Shown: positions 54,896 through 63,319 of the stretch, piece after piece | Position numbering within the stretch: the first letter of the stretch is position 1 | Layout: each line of letters opens with the position of its first letter | DNA from: Bradyrhizobium sp. AZCC 1610 | GTDB taxonomy: Bacteria > Pseudomonadota > Alphaproteobacteria > Rhizobiales > Xanthobacteraceae | Length of the DNA stretch: 64,000 bases | Reading direction: 5' to 3' | NCBI RefSeq assembly: GCF_036924515.1 | Contig: NZ_JAZHRR010000001.1 | Span: 5,055,001 to 5,119,000, forward strand | The notes under the pieces: model-generated | Seen by the model: only the letters and a program-made list of their open reading frames with translations | Told to the model about the DNA's origin: nothing | Database searches by the model: none | Position numbers and translations under genes: made by a program

Positions 54896-56710
54896 TCACG
54901 GGCCGGAGGATTCGATGCGTCGCGGCTGCTCCGGCTTGTCTCCGCCGGACGACCGAACCAGGCGATGCAGCACCTCGCTCGGAGATCCAAATGCTTCGGC
55001 GCGTCCGGCCCGCAGAATGAGCACTTTGTCCACGCTGTTCAGCAGCGCCGGGCGCAGGGTTACGACCACCGCGGTGACCCCGCGCTCCTTGGCGCGCTGC
55101 AGGGTCTCGGTCAGTGCCTGCTCGCCCGCCGCGTCGAGGTTCGAGTTCGGCTCGTCGAGCACGACAAGGCACGGATTACCGAAGAAAGCCCGCGCGAGCG
55201 CGATGCGCTGCTTCTGTCCTCCGGAGAGTGGGCCGCCGCCGCGGTCGAGCACGGTTTCGTATCCTTGCGCCAACTGACAGACCATGTCGTGGATGCCCGA
55301 GAACATCGCCGCCTCGTAGATACTCGCGTCGGGCAGATCGTCCCGCATGCGACAGATGTTCTGCTTGATAGTTCCGGGAAAAAGCTCGACCTCCTGGGGC
55401 AGGTAGCCGGTATATTCCCCGAACTGGCGGCGATCCCAGTTGCGCAGCTCCGTTCCCTCCAGCCTGACCTTGCCGGCGGTCGGCACCAAACAGCCCACCA
55501 GCATGCGCGCGAGCGTCGACTTGCCCGATCCTGACGGCCCGACAATGGCTAGAGACTCTCCGGGCGCGAGCTCAAGCGACACACTGTTGAGCACCGCCTC
55601 CTTCGAGCCGGGCGGCAGGTACAAGACCCGATCCACGGTCAGGCGCCCTTGCGGTTTGGGCAGGCGCAGCTTCGGCGTCTCGCGCTGGAATGACTCGACC
55701 GCCTCCTTGACCCGCGCATAGGCCGATCGCGCCTGAACGCAACTGCGCCATCCCTCGATCAAGCCCTCGAGCGGCTGCAGGGCGCGGCTGGCAATGATCG
55801 CGGCAGCGATCATCATGCCGCCGGTGATCTCGGCTTGAAGGGCCAAATAGGCGCCCGTGCCGAGGATCGCAATCTGGGCCACGAGCCGGACGAACTTCGA
55901 CGCACCGCTGATCCAGAAGTTCCGGTCGAGGGCCTGGCTTTGCACCGTCAGGGCCGGTGCCTGCCGGCGACCCCAATGGAGAATGCTCTCGCTCAGCATT
56001 CCCATTGCATTGATCACCTGCGAATTTCGCGCCAGCGACTCGGCCGCCGCATCGGCCTCGGCGGCATGCAGGCCTGCCTGGCCCAAGCGCTCGGAGGTCG
56101 CTTTCTGGTTGATCAACGCAATCAGCGCCAGGGCCAGGCCCGACACGACGGCGATGTAACCGAGATCTCGGTGAACGAGGAATATGACTCCGAAGTAAAG
56201 CGGCGAGAGCGGCGCGTCCATCAGCAGAAGCACGACGGGGCTCGAGAGGAATCCGCGCACCTGGTGAAGGCTGCGGATCGCCTGGATGGTCCCACCCTCG
56301 CCGGCCCTGGCGTTGTTGATGCTGCTCGCCAGCACCGGGCCGCCGAGCAGGACCTCCATCTTGGTCGCAAGACGCCCCAGTACCTGGCGACGCAGAATGT
56401 CGACGATCGAGAGAATGCCGATGAACCCCAGCGCCAGAGCCGAGAGCATCAGCAGCGTTTCGAGGCTGCGGCTCGCCAGCACGCGGTCGGATAACTGGAA
56501 CAGGTACAACGGCATCGTGAGCATCAGCAGGTTCACGACGACCGAAAATGCTACGACCGCGATCAGGTTCGTGCGCGCGACCGAACGCCAGGCGGCCAGC
56601 GGGTTGACAGGTCCAACGTGATCGGCGCGGGCCTCCGTAGCGGGCGGAACGCGAAGCTGATCCGCAGAAGGGTCGTGCGGCGGAATGCTTACTGGTTCGA
56701 CTGCCGCCAT
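54896..56710 (-). CDS. Type I secretion ABC exporter (PrtD-like permease/ATPase)
   Basis: A 604-residue fused permease-ATPase. Five or six membrane helices lie between about 45 and 330; Walker A GPSGSGKST, signature LSGGQKQRIALARA and Walker B LVVLDEPNSNLD are in the C-terminal half. There is no N-terminal C39-like domain, which places it with PrtD/HasD-type exporters. It is 12 bases after the repeat-protein gene, so the cargo is probably encoded immediately upstream. Confidence 0.92.
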   Translation of the reverse strand: MAAVEPVSIPPHDPSADQLRVPPATEARADHVGPVNPLAAWRSVARTNLIAVVAFSVVVNLLMLTMPLYLFQLSDRVLASRSLETLLMLSALALGFIGILSIVDILRRQVLGRLATKMEVLLGGPVLASSINNARAGEGGTIQAIRSLHQVRGFLSSPVVLLLMDAPLSPLYFGVIFLVHRDLGYIAVVSGLALALIALINQKATSERLGQAGLHAAEADAAAESLARNSQVINAMGMLSESILHWGRRQAPALTVQSQALDRNFWISGASKFVRLVAQIAILGTGAYLALQAEITGGMMIAAAIIASRALQPLEGLIEGWRSCVQARSAYARVKEAVESFQRETPKLRLPKPQGRLTVDRVLYLPPGSKEAVLNSVSLELAPGESLAIVGPSGSGKSTLARMLVGCLVPTAGKVRLEGTELRNWDRRQFGEYTGYLPQEVELFPGTIKQNICRMRDDLPDASIYEAAMFSGIHDMVCQLAQGYETVLDRGGGPLSGGQKQRIALARAFFGNPCLVVLDEPNSNLDAAGEQALTETLQRAKERGVTAVVVTLRPALLNSVDKVLILRAGRAEAFGSPSEVLHRLVRSSGGDKPEQPRRIESSGP

Positions 56711-56722
56711 CTTCGCCCCCCG

Positions 56723-58795
56723 CTATAGGATGGCATTTCCAAGGTGATCGACTGGATGAGTTGTATCCACGACGTCGGGAGGCGGTGGTGCGTGCTTCTG
56801 GTCGGCAACCGCCGGCTCCGAAGTGTCGTGAGCCGACGCGGCATCGGTCGGAGACACGTCATCCTGCGGGGGAACGACGATGTCGCTGCTCAGCGTGACG
56901 CCGTAGTCGGTGTACTGGTTTCCGGTGTACAGAGCATTTGCTGGAGGCGGTGGCGCGTCGTCCAAGGCGATCACGTCGCCTGCGACGGGGGCTGGATCGA
57001 CAGCGTCATTCGATACCTCCGTTACAACGTTGGCCGGCGCAGCGGTCGCGGATGCCGGAACCTCGATCGGTGCGTCAGCCGCGGTGGCGAGCGCGAGAAG
57101 GGTATCGGCTGGGTCGGAGGCTTGACTACCGCTGCTGGTATCCGGCGCTGTCGAATCTGATGCGTCGGTAGTCGGATCGCTCGGCGCGGCAGCGGTTGTG
57201 GCGAGCACCGGCTCGATCGTATCAACGGCCGGCGCCACACTCGCAAGAGCATCGCTCACCACATTGCCGGTGTCGGCCGGATCTGGCGCGTCGGTCGTCG
57301 GATGGCTCGGAGCGGCGGCGGTTGGGGTGAGCACCGGCCCGATCACATCAACGACCGGTGCCGCACTTGCAAGAGCATCGCTCGCCACATTGCCGGTGTC
57401 GGCCACCGGCCCCGCAGTCGCGGTGGCGTCATTCGTCAAGCTGCCAAGCGTGTCCACGCTGTCGGTCGCGGTCGTGAGCACCGGCTGCGCCGCCGCCACG
57501 ACCGGCGCCGCCACGTCGACCACGTCATCGACCAGCGTCCCCGCGCTGTCGGTCGCGGTCGCGAGCACCGGCTGCGCCGCCGCCACGACCGGCGCCGCCA
57601 CGTCGAGCACGTCATCGACCAGCGTGCCCGCGGTGTCGGTCACGGTCGTGAGCACCGGCTGCGCCGCCGCCACGACCGGCGCTGCCACGTCGACCACGTC
57701 ATGGACCAGCGTCCCCGCGCTGTCGGTCGCGGTCGCGAGCACTGGCTGCGCCGCCGCCACGACCGGCGCCGCCACGTCGACCACGTCATGGACCAGCGTG
57801 CCCGCGTTGTCGGTCACGGTCGCGAGCACTGGCTGCGCCGCCGCCACGACCGGCGCTGCCACGTCGACCACGTCATGGACCAGCGCGCCCGCGGTGTCGG
57901 TCACGGTCGCGAGGACCGGCTCCGCCGCCGCCACGACCGGCGCTGCCACGTCGACCACGTCATCGACCAGCGCGCCCGCGGTGTCGGTCACGGTCGCGAG
58001 GACCGGCTCCGCCGCCGCCACGACCGGCGCTGCCACGTCGACCACGTCATTCACCAGCGGACCCACGCTGTCGGTCACGGGCGCGAGGACCGGCTCCGCC
58101 GGCGCCAAGGCTGGCGCAATCGTGCCGACCAAGTCATTGCTCAGATTGCCGACGCCTCCAAGTAGGCCGGCGGAGCCAATGATCGACGGATCAAAGGAGT
58201 CGCCAGGTACATTGGACTGAACGGGCCCGAGCGTTGACCCACCCGTCGGTTGACCGCTTCCGACACGGGAATCCGCTGACAGCAAGTTGACGGAATTATC
58301 GTCGATTGAGGCGTGAGTGTCATGATGACGGGAATCGGCATCATCGCCGCCTCCGCCTCCGCCTCCGCCGCCCCCGCCTCCACCCCCAGCGGCGGCGACA
58401 GCTTCTTCGCTGCGGGCGGCACTCGGCTTGGCCGCGTCTTTCTGCGGCTGCGTCAGAAACTCGGTCGGATCGAGCTGGACCGCATGCGCCTCCGACGACG
58501 CGGCGGGCTCCTCGGCCGTCTCATCCTCTGTGCTCGTTTTCGAGGGATCATGAGCCGGCGAATCGTCATTCGCAGCCTGCTGCGCCGCGCCTGCCAGAGC
58601 GGCTTTCGCCTGCTCCTCGGCCGCCGCGGAATTGAACGTGGCGGCGAGAAACTCCTCGCCGGCAATCAGCGGGGCAATGAAGAACGGCCAGGTCAAGAAA
58701 CCAAAAGAGCCGGCTCGCTTGTTTGCACGCTGCGCTCCGGCTTCGAAGATCTTCTGCTCTTGTTCGAACAGTTCGCGTTTTTCTACTTCGCTCAT
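56723..58795 (-). CDS. Repeat-rich protein, probable type I secretion cargo
   Basis: A 690-residue acidic, Ala/Val/Asp/Thr-rich protein. The N-terminal 60 residues (MSEVEKRELFEQEQKIFEAG, then GSFGFLTWPFFIAPL) are followed by a low-complexity acidic region and a run of 14 glycines near residue 145. Seven tandem units of 29 residues follow (about 237-440; consensus PVLATVTDTAGTLVDDVVDV then AAPVVAAAQ), then two longer imperfect repeats starting DTGNV(A/V)SDALAS. No signal peptide and no RTX nonapeptides. Position directly upstream of the exporter suggests a secreted adhesin or matrix protein; that is inference. Confidence 0.75.
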   Translation of the reverse strand: MSEVEKRELFEQEQKIFEAGAQRANKRAGSFGFLTWPFFIAPLIAGEEFLAATFNSAAAEEQAKAALAGAAQQAANDDSPAHDPSKTSTEDETAEEPAASSEAHAVQLDPTEFLTQPQKDAAKPSAARSEEAVAAAGGGGGGGGGGGGGGDDADSRHHDTHASIDDNSVNLLSADSRVGSGQPTGGSTLGPVQSNVPGDSFDPSIIGSAGLLGGVGNLSNDLVGTIAPALAPAEPVLAPVTDSVGPLVNDVVDVAAPVVAAAEPVLATVTDTAGALVDDVVDVAAPVVAAAEPVLATVTDTAGALVHDVVDVAAPVVAAAQPVLATVTDNAGTLVHDVVDVAAPVVAAAQPVLATATDSAGTLVHDVVDVAAPVVAAAQPVLTTVTDTAGTLVDDVLDVAAPVVAAAQPVLATATDSAGTLVDDVVDVAAPVVAAAQPVLTTATDSVDTLGSLTNDATATAGPVADTGNVASDALASAAPVVDVIGPVLTPTAAAPSHPTTDAPDPADTGNVVSDALASVAPAVDTIEPVLATTAAAPSDPTTDASDSTAPDTSSGSQASDPADTLLALATAADAPIEVPASATAAPANVVTEVSNDAVDPAPVAGDVIALDDAPPPPANALYTGNQYTDYGVTLSSDIVVPPQDDVSPTDAASAHDTSEPAVADQKHAPPPPDVVDTTHPVDHLGNAIL
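57476..58084 (-). repeat. Tandem repeat array, 7 x 87 bp
   Basis: Seven consecutive units of exactly 87 bases (starts at 57476, 57563, 57650, 57737, 57824, 57911 and 57998 on the plus strand), each coding for 29 residues on the minus strand. Units are highly similar, with variation concentrated at a few codons (Asp/His, Ala/Thr, Glu/Gln). Partial units flank the array. Direct repeats of this regularity are prone to copy-number change. Confidence 0.9.
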
Positions 58796-58836
58796 GACCG
58801 TCGCCCTTCATCTCGTTATCTCGCCCCACTCACAAA

Positions 58837-58865
58837 CTCGCCCGGCGAATTTACTGCCGGGCGAG
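58837..58865 (-). terminator. Hairpin between the two repeat-protein genes
   Basis: CTCGCCCGGC (58837-58846) pairs perfectly with GCCGGGCGAG (58856-58865), loop of nine bases. Read on the minus strand it follows the stop of the upstream gene and is followed by TTTGTGAG. With the weak T run it may be a partial terminator or an attenuator that lowers expression of the downstream genes. Confidence 0.55.
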
Positions 58866-58877
58866 CCTTTTCGGACA

Positions 58878-59747
58878 TCAGGCGTGATTCACTCCTTCGT
58901 GCAACGTCACGTCGTCTTGCCCTATGTCGAACTGATCCGCCGGGCCCATCTGGCCGATGGCGTAATCCAGCGCATGGTCGGACGACATCGAAGCGAGCGC
59001 GCCCTGGATGTCACCCGAATGATCCGGACCGCGCGAGCCGAAATCACCTCGGGAGAAGTCGAACCTTGCCAGCATTTCACCCGGGCTATGATTGGTGTCT
59101 GCACTGCCCTTGCCACAGTCGTCTGACGGCCTGGGGGCGCAATAGTCCTTCTGCGGTTGGCAGTCCTTCGGTGGGCAATAGTCCTTCGGCGGCTCGCAGT
59201 AGTCCTTGTGCGGTCGGCAATCGTCGTTCTTGGCGTCCTTCCAACCACCGTCGTGCTTGCCGTGGTCGCCCTTGCCATCCTTCGAGTAGTCGTCCTTGCC
59301 GTGCTTCGAATGGCCGTCCTTGTGGCCGTCATCGGAGCAGTCATCGTTCTTGGCGTGCTTCGAATAACCGTCCTTGTCGCCATGCTTGGAATCACCGTCC
59401 TTGTCGCCGTCCTTCCAGTGGTCCCGACCCTTGTGATCGTCGTCGTTCTTGCCGTGCTTATCATCCTTGCCGTGCTTCGAATGGCCGTCCTTGTCGCCGT
59501 CCTTCCAGTGATCGCGATCCTTGTGATCGTGGTCATTCTTGGCGTGCTTCGAGTAATCATCCTTGCCGTGCTTGGAATAATCGTCCTTGTCGCCATTCTT
59601 CCAGTGGTCACGACCCTTGTGATCGTCATTCCACTTGGACTCCTTGCCGTCGCCGCAGTCGTCGGGCCTGGCTGGCTTGCAGTCCTCGCGTGGCATTGGA
59701 ATCGGCTTCGGGTGGAAAAAGCTCGTAACGTTGTTCAGGATTGACAT
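58878..59747 (-). CDS. Asp/Lys/His/Gly-rich low-complexity protein, possible secreted matrix or metal-binding protein
   Basis: A 289-residue hydrophilic protein. About residues 35-165 are built from a few short words: three copies of RDHWK(N/D)GDKD spaced by 30-32 residues and six copies of SKH(G/A). Residues about 165-205 are Cys/Pro-rich (DYCEPPKDYCPPKDC), and the protein has nine cysteines. The last 80 residues are of normal complexity (GEMLARFDFSRGDFGSRGPD). No signal peptide. GAGGAG lies before the ATG. Abundant His and Asp would allow metal binding. It is first in the operon after the sigma gene. Not recognised. Confidence 0.7.
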   Translation of the reverse strand: MSILNNVTSFFHPKPIPMPREDCKPARPDDCGDGKESKWNDDHKGRDHWKNGDKDDYSKHGKDDYSKHAKNDHDHKDRDHWKDGDKDGHSKHGKDDKHGKNDDDHKGRDHWKDGDKDGDSKHGDKDGYSKHAKNDDCSDDGHKDGHSKHGKDDYSKDGKGDHGKHDGGWKDAKNDDCRPHKDYCEPPKDYCPPKDCQPQKDYCAPRPSDDCGKGSADTNHSPGEMLARFDFSRGDFGSRGPDHSGDIQGALASMSSDHALDYAIGQMGPADQFDIGQDDVTLHEGVNHA

Positions 59748-59873
59748 GGCTTCGCTCCTCGCTTCGGGTTTGCGACGGTCGCGGGCACATGCCTTGTCCG
59801 GATCATCACGCCGTCACCCTTAACTGTCGCCGACGCTCCCCGATGGATGCAGCGGCGAAAAATAAATTCACAC

Positions 59874-60494
59874 TCATTCGATCTGCCGGCGCATGGCCAC
59901 GAGTTCTCTCCGGATCCACGCCTTGACGGTTCCCACCGGTACCCCGAGGTATTCGGCGATCTCCTGGTGCGTGCAGCCGTCGATGATCGCCAACAGCAGG
60001 CTCGCGCGGTGCCTTGGCTCGAGCTGATCGAGCATGGCCCGTAGCGTCATGCTGTCCGGGATGCAGGACGCGGGGTCCTCCGGGACGGTCTGTTTCCGCT
60101 CGCAGATGGCGTTCAGCGTGTCTTCGCCGAGCGCGAGTTCGCGCCTGGCATTCTCCCGCATCTTGAGCGCCGTGTTGCGGACGATCGCGTAGATCCAGCA
60201 TCGGGCGGATCCGCGTGCAGGATCGAAGTCTCTTGCATCTCGGAGAATCTGCGCGAATGCCTCATGGATGACGTCCTCCGCGCGTGACATGTCGTGGACG
60301 ATGCGGTGTGCCATCGCGCGCAACTGGTCCTTCTCCCGGGCGTAGATTTTGCCGACGGCAGACTGCGATCCGGAGGCGCACTCGAGCAGCGCCGTCTCGT
60401 AGTTGAGAGTCTCGCAATTGAGATATGTATTGAGATCCCGCGCTGCGCTGGAGTGAGACTCTGCCGTTGTAAAGCCGGCGCCTGGGTGGGGCAT
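59874..60494 (-). CDS. ECF-type RNA polymerase sigma factor
   Basis: A 206-residue sigma-70 family protein from ATG 60494 (a TTG at 60527 is an alternative). Region 2 reads AHRIVHDMSRAEDVIHEAF and FDPARGSARCWIYAIVRNTA; region 4 reads LEPRHRASLLLAIIDGCTHQ and EIAEYLGVPVGTVKAWIRR. No anti-sigma gene is adjacent, unusual for ECF factors. It lies 126 bases upstream of the Asp/Lys/His/Gly-rich gene, in the same direction, and could drive the secretion locus. Confidence 0.88.
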   Translation of the reverse strand: MPHPGAGFTTAESHSSAARDLNTYLNCETLNYETALLECASGSQSAVGKIYAREKDQLRAMAHRIVHDMSRAEDVIHEAFAQILRDARDFDPARGSARCWIYAIVRNTALKMRENARRELALGEDTLNAICERKQTVPEDPASCIPDSMTLRAMLDQLEPRHRASLLLAIIDGCTHQEIAEYLGVPVGTVKAWIRRELVAMRRQIE

Positions 60495-60563
60495 GGTCGA
60501 ACTCACCCTGTCGTAACGCACACGCAACCACTATTCCCGGAGAAGGAATATTTGTGATGAACT

Positions 60564-60580
60564 GCATTTCCAAGAAATGC
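60564..60580. promoter_or_regulatory. Palindrome 1 upstream of the sigma factor gene
   Basis: GCATTTCCAAGAAATGC, a perfect inverted repeat with 7-base arms and a CAA centre, about 70 bases before the sigma-factor ATG. It is nearly the same as palindrome 2, whose centre is 41 bases away. Confidence 0.65.
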
Positions 60581-60603
60581 CGATGGTGGTGGTGATGACG
60601 ACC

Positions 60604-60622
60604 TGCATTTCCTAGAAATGCA
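60604..60622. promoter_or_regulatory. Palindrome 2 upstream of the sigma factor gene
   Basis: TGCATTTCCTAGAAATGCA, a perfect inverted repeat with 8-base arms and a CTA centre. The 41-base centre-to-centre distance from palindrome 1 is close to four helical turns, so two dimers could bind the same DNA face. Confidence 0.65.
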
Positions 60623-61001
60623 AAGCGAGCTGTTGGAAAACTCAAAGCCAGCGGCATGAGTTTTGTTCCGGAAAAATTTTTCACTCGCCGCCATCGCGTC
60701 GTCGCCAGGGCGTACACCGCGCTTCACACTTCATGCAGGTTGCCACGCGAGCCGCGCTGGCCACACCGAGGCAGAGCGTCCCGCGCGGAGTACGGCTCCC
60801 GCAGCAAGTTGGTGATTCCGTTGGGCTTAACCTTGTTCTCCAACTGTCAATCCTAACTTGCTCTTGTCCGATTTATCCCATTCTGCGTGCCGGGAGTGGG
60901 CTCATGACGAATGGTTCGGGACATCAGCGCGACGGTGCACCGCGACTTTTCCGCTCAAGTCGACCGTCTGCACCGGATACCGCTTGCCTGGCTGATCACG
61001 G
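60623..61001. other. Intergenic region
   Basis: About 380 bases between the sigma-factor control region and the frameshifted AraC gene. No gene, hairpin or repeat stands out. Confidence 0.35.
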
Positions 61002-61890
61002 GTGGGGTTGGCGCTGATGATAGCCACCACTGGAAGACTAGCAGCCAAGTTTAAACTAAGGGTGTTAGACCCGGCTCAGCTCGTCGTAGAAAAAATGCCG
61101 GCGAGTCGATACCGCTTCAATCGACAAAATGCGCGCTCTGCTGGCGTGTGGGGGCGGCGTAGCCGATACCGCCACGAAGAGCTAGTGATCGCGATCACCG
61201 AGATCGGCGGCTCCGTGATCCAGAGCCGCGGCGTCGTCGACAATGCCGATACATCGGCACTGCTGGTCTTCAACCCGTCCGGACCTCATGCGGGATGGAT
61301 GGGCGCAAGCTGCCACTGGCGCTACCGGTCGCTTTACCTCGAACAGAGCGCGCTCGACGATCTCTCGCGCACTCGGCACCGATCGTATTCCCTACTTCAC
61401 CCGCAATTGGATTGCCGATCCCGAACTGGCCAGCAATCTGCATGCGCTGCATCGCGCGCTCGACGGCGAACATGATCCGCTGCTGCAGCGCGAATTGATG
61501 GTCACGAGCTTCGGAGCACTGTTCAGGCGTCACGGCAGCGGCGGGCTGCGCGTCGAGCCCGTGCCGCGCGACCGCGTGCGCGTCGAAAGGGCGATCGAGT
61601 ACATCCGAGCGCGATTGGCGATGCCGATTTCCCTGGCGGACCTGAGCGACACGCTCGATCTCACGCAATTTCAGGTCATCAGGCTGTTCAAGCGCACGAT
61701 CGGCATGACACCGCATGCCTATGTCCTGCAACTGCGGCTCGACGCCGCCCGGCGCTATCTCGCGACGGGATCGCCGATTGGCGATGCCGCGGTCGCCGCC
61801 GGGCTCTACGATCAGAGCTCGCTGACGCATCACTTCAAGCGAAGCTACGGGCTCACCCCGCTGCAGTTCGCTCAGGCTACACGAGCCTGA
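61002..61890 (+). pseudogene. AraC-family regulator, frameshifted
   Basis: The first frame gives HEELVIAITEIGGSVIQSRG, ALLVFNPSGPHAGWMGASCH and WRYRSLYLEQSALDDLSR, an AraC-type cupin sensor domain. Around 61353-61375 the match moves to another frame with ALGTDRIPYFTRNWIADPEL and continues to a complete double helix-turn-helix (ISLADLSDTLDLTQFQVIRL; IGDAAVAAGLYDQSSLTHHF). One base change would give a full gene of about 290 residues. The start (GTG 61002 or ATG 61017) is uncertain. Pseudogene or sequencing error. Confidence 0.72.
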
Positions 61891-61898
61891 GCCAAGCC

Positions 61899-62117
61899 TT
61901 ATCGCGAACTCAGCGCTTGCGGACATTCACTCTCGGAAAGCGGGCGATATGCCACTTCTCCGGGGATCGTTCCGATCACTTCGTATTCGTCCCAGTCCCG
62001 CTTGGACTCGGTTGTGCCGTGGCATGTAGGGCATTTCACGAAGTGCCACCTGTCGGATTTTTCCTTTGCCTCAGCTTCCAGCCGTGAGCCGGATCCGTCG
62101 TTGCACCCTCTGACCAA
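61899..62117 (-). CDS. Small hypothetical protein with CxxC motif
   Basis: A 72-residue frame with WHFVKCPTCHGTTESKRDWD, a possible single zinc-knuckle half, followed by EYEVIGTIPGEVAYRPLSES. The composition looks coding, and I have an uncertain memory of similar short proteins in related genomes. Convergent with the AraC pseudogene, with eight bases between. Confidence 0.45.
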   Translation of the reverse strand: MVRGCNDGSGSRLEAEAKEKSDRWHFVKCPTCHGTTESKRDWDEYEVIGTIPGEVAYRPLSESECPQALSSR

Positions 62118-62227
62118 ACTTAGATGCCGCGTAGATTCGATCGCGGTCGTGCCACAAAAAATCCTCTCTTTTGTCGGTCACTCAAGGCATCGGCGGTCTG
62201 CAATGACGCACTAAGGATGCGAATGAA

Positions 62228-62629
62228 ATGAAAAAGAGCGCAGGGGTCGCGGGGTTGGCTGTTCTCGCCACTGTCGGAATGCTTGATCCTCCCGGTGTTG
62301 TCGGCAACCAGGCTGTTGCCCAGATGAATTGGCTTACGCCTCACCTCGAATCGCAGCGCCACCACAATATTCGGCGTCACCAGCAGCGCCTGCACGAGCA
62401 ACGTCTGCAGCGTCAAGGAACGGCGCAAGATCAGCCGCGGCGGCCCCCAGTCTCGCCAGGACCGGATCCGGTGCGCCGCGAGCAGTTGAAGCGTCAGCTT
62501 GAGCCTGAGTATCATCGGCGGGTGCAGCTATACGGCAAAGCAAGTGCCGACGACTGGGTGAGGCGCACCGCCTGGCAGCTTGGGGTCGAAGAGGGACGAA
62601 GGGCCCGGCAGCGCGCCGAGAACCAGTGA
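62228..62629 (+). CDS. Exported hypothetical protein, Arg/Gln/His-rich
   Basis: A 133-residue protein with an N-terminal signal (MKKSAGVAGLAVLATVGML, about 32 residues) and a basic, Gln/Arg/His-rich mature part that is probably helical and disordered (HHNIRRHQQRLHEQRLQRQG). AAGGATG lies before the start. A hairpin GAGCCG-CAA-CGGCTC (62639-62653) follows the stop. Not recognised. Confidence 0.6.
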   Translation: MKKSAGVAGLAVLATVGMLDPPGVVGNQAVAQMNWLTPHLESQRHHNIRRHQQRLHEQRLQRQGTAQDQPRRPPVSPGPDPVRREQLKRQLEPEYHRRVQLYGKASADDWVRRTAWQLGVEEGRRARQRAENQ

Positions 62630-62701
62630 CGTTGGTCTGAGCCGCAACGGCTCGGCGAGAGCAAGGGATTTCCGAAACTCTGATCGAGGCAGGTGCCCGC
62701 G

Positions 62702-63316
62702 ATGTTAGCGAGAACACCGTTAGTCAGCCTTGCCGTTTCAATCGCATGTGCCGCTTTCGTTTTCAGTGCGTCGCTGTCACCCGCGGCCGCACAAGTGAGC
62801 GGCTACCTCGGAGTTCCCGGTCCAATCCAGTTCGATGGCAAGTCCTACAAGCTGGTCTGGAGCTCCAGGCCCACGCCCGGCTACGCGAAGCAGGAGTATC
62901 TGCCATCCGACCAGAGCATCGGCAGCTATACGCAGATGCTGATCGTCGAGAGGGTGACAGGCGATCTGACGGTGACGGGCGCTGTTCGCGCCCAGGTCGA
63001 CATGTTGAAGAAGCGGAAGGCCACTGACCCGCTCGTGAACATGAATGTGATCGAGAACTCCAATGCCGGAGAAGCTCTGCTCGACTTCATCGTAAGTTCG
63101 AAGGACCCGAAAGGCGAATATGTCGTCGAATGGAACGGCTATCGCTATGCGCCGCTAAAGGGCGCAGCGGACAAGTCCGGCGTGCTCCTGTTCGCCATCA
63201 GTCACCGGGCCTACGGGAACGACAATGCAAAGAGTTTCATGGGGCAACTGAAGAATGTCCGGGCGGCGCAGATCGCCGCGTTGACGAAGGCTGCCATGCC
63301 CAGCGTGGGGCAGTAG
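62702..63316 (+). CDS. Exported hypothetical protein
   Basis: A 204-residue protein. ATG 62702 is preceded by GAGGCAGG at proper spacing; a GTG three codons earlier is in frame. A signal peptide (ending SPAAAQ) is followed by a soluble domain with VSGYLGVPGPIQFDGKSYKL and IENSNAGEALLDFIVSSKDP. No family is recognised. Probably periplasmic. It follows the previous gene by 72 bases in the same direction. Confidence 0.65.
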   Translation: MLARTPLVSLAVSIACAAFVFSASLSPAAAQVSGYLGVPGPIQFDGKSYKLVWSSRPTPGYAKQEYLPSDQSIGSYTQMLIVERVTGDLTVTGAVRAQVDMLKKRKATDPLVNMNVIENSNAGEALLDFIVSSKDPKGEYVVEWNGYRYAPLKGAADKSGVLLFAISHRAYGNDNAKSFMGQLKNVRAAQIAALTKAAMPSVGQ

Positions 63317-63319
63317 GCT

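Noticed and set aside
57476..58084. CRISPR array
   Set aside because: The direct repeats are contiguous 87-base coding units without spacers.
57198..58220. Long plus-strand frame (about 340 codons) opposite the 29-residue repeat array
   Set aside because: It is the antisense of the minus-strand repeat gene, a product of GC-rich codon pattern; the minus frame is longer, starts with a sensible N-terminus and fits the operon.
59157..59744. Plus-strand hydrophobic frame (195 codons) that looks like a membrane protein
   Set aside because: It mirrors the Lys/Asp/His codons of the minus-strand DKHG gene, which has a ribosome-binding site and correct operon position.
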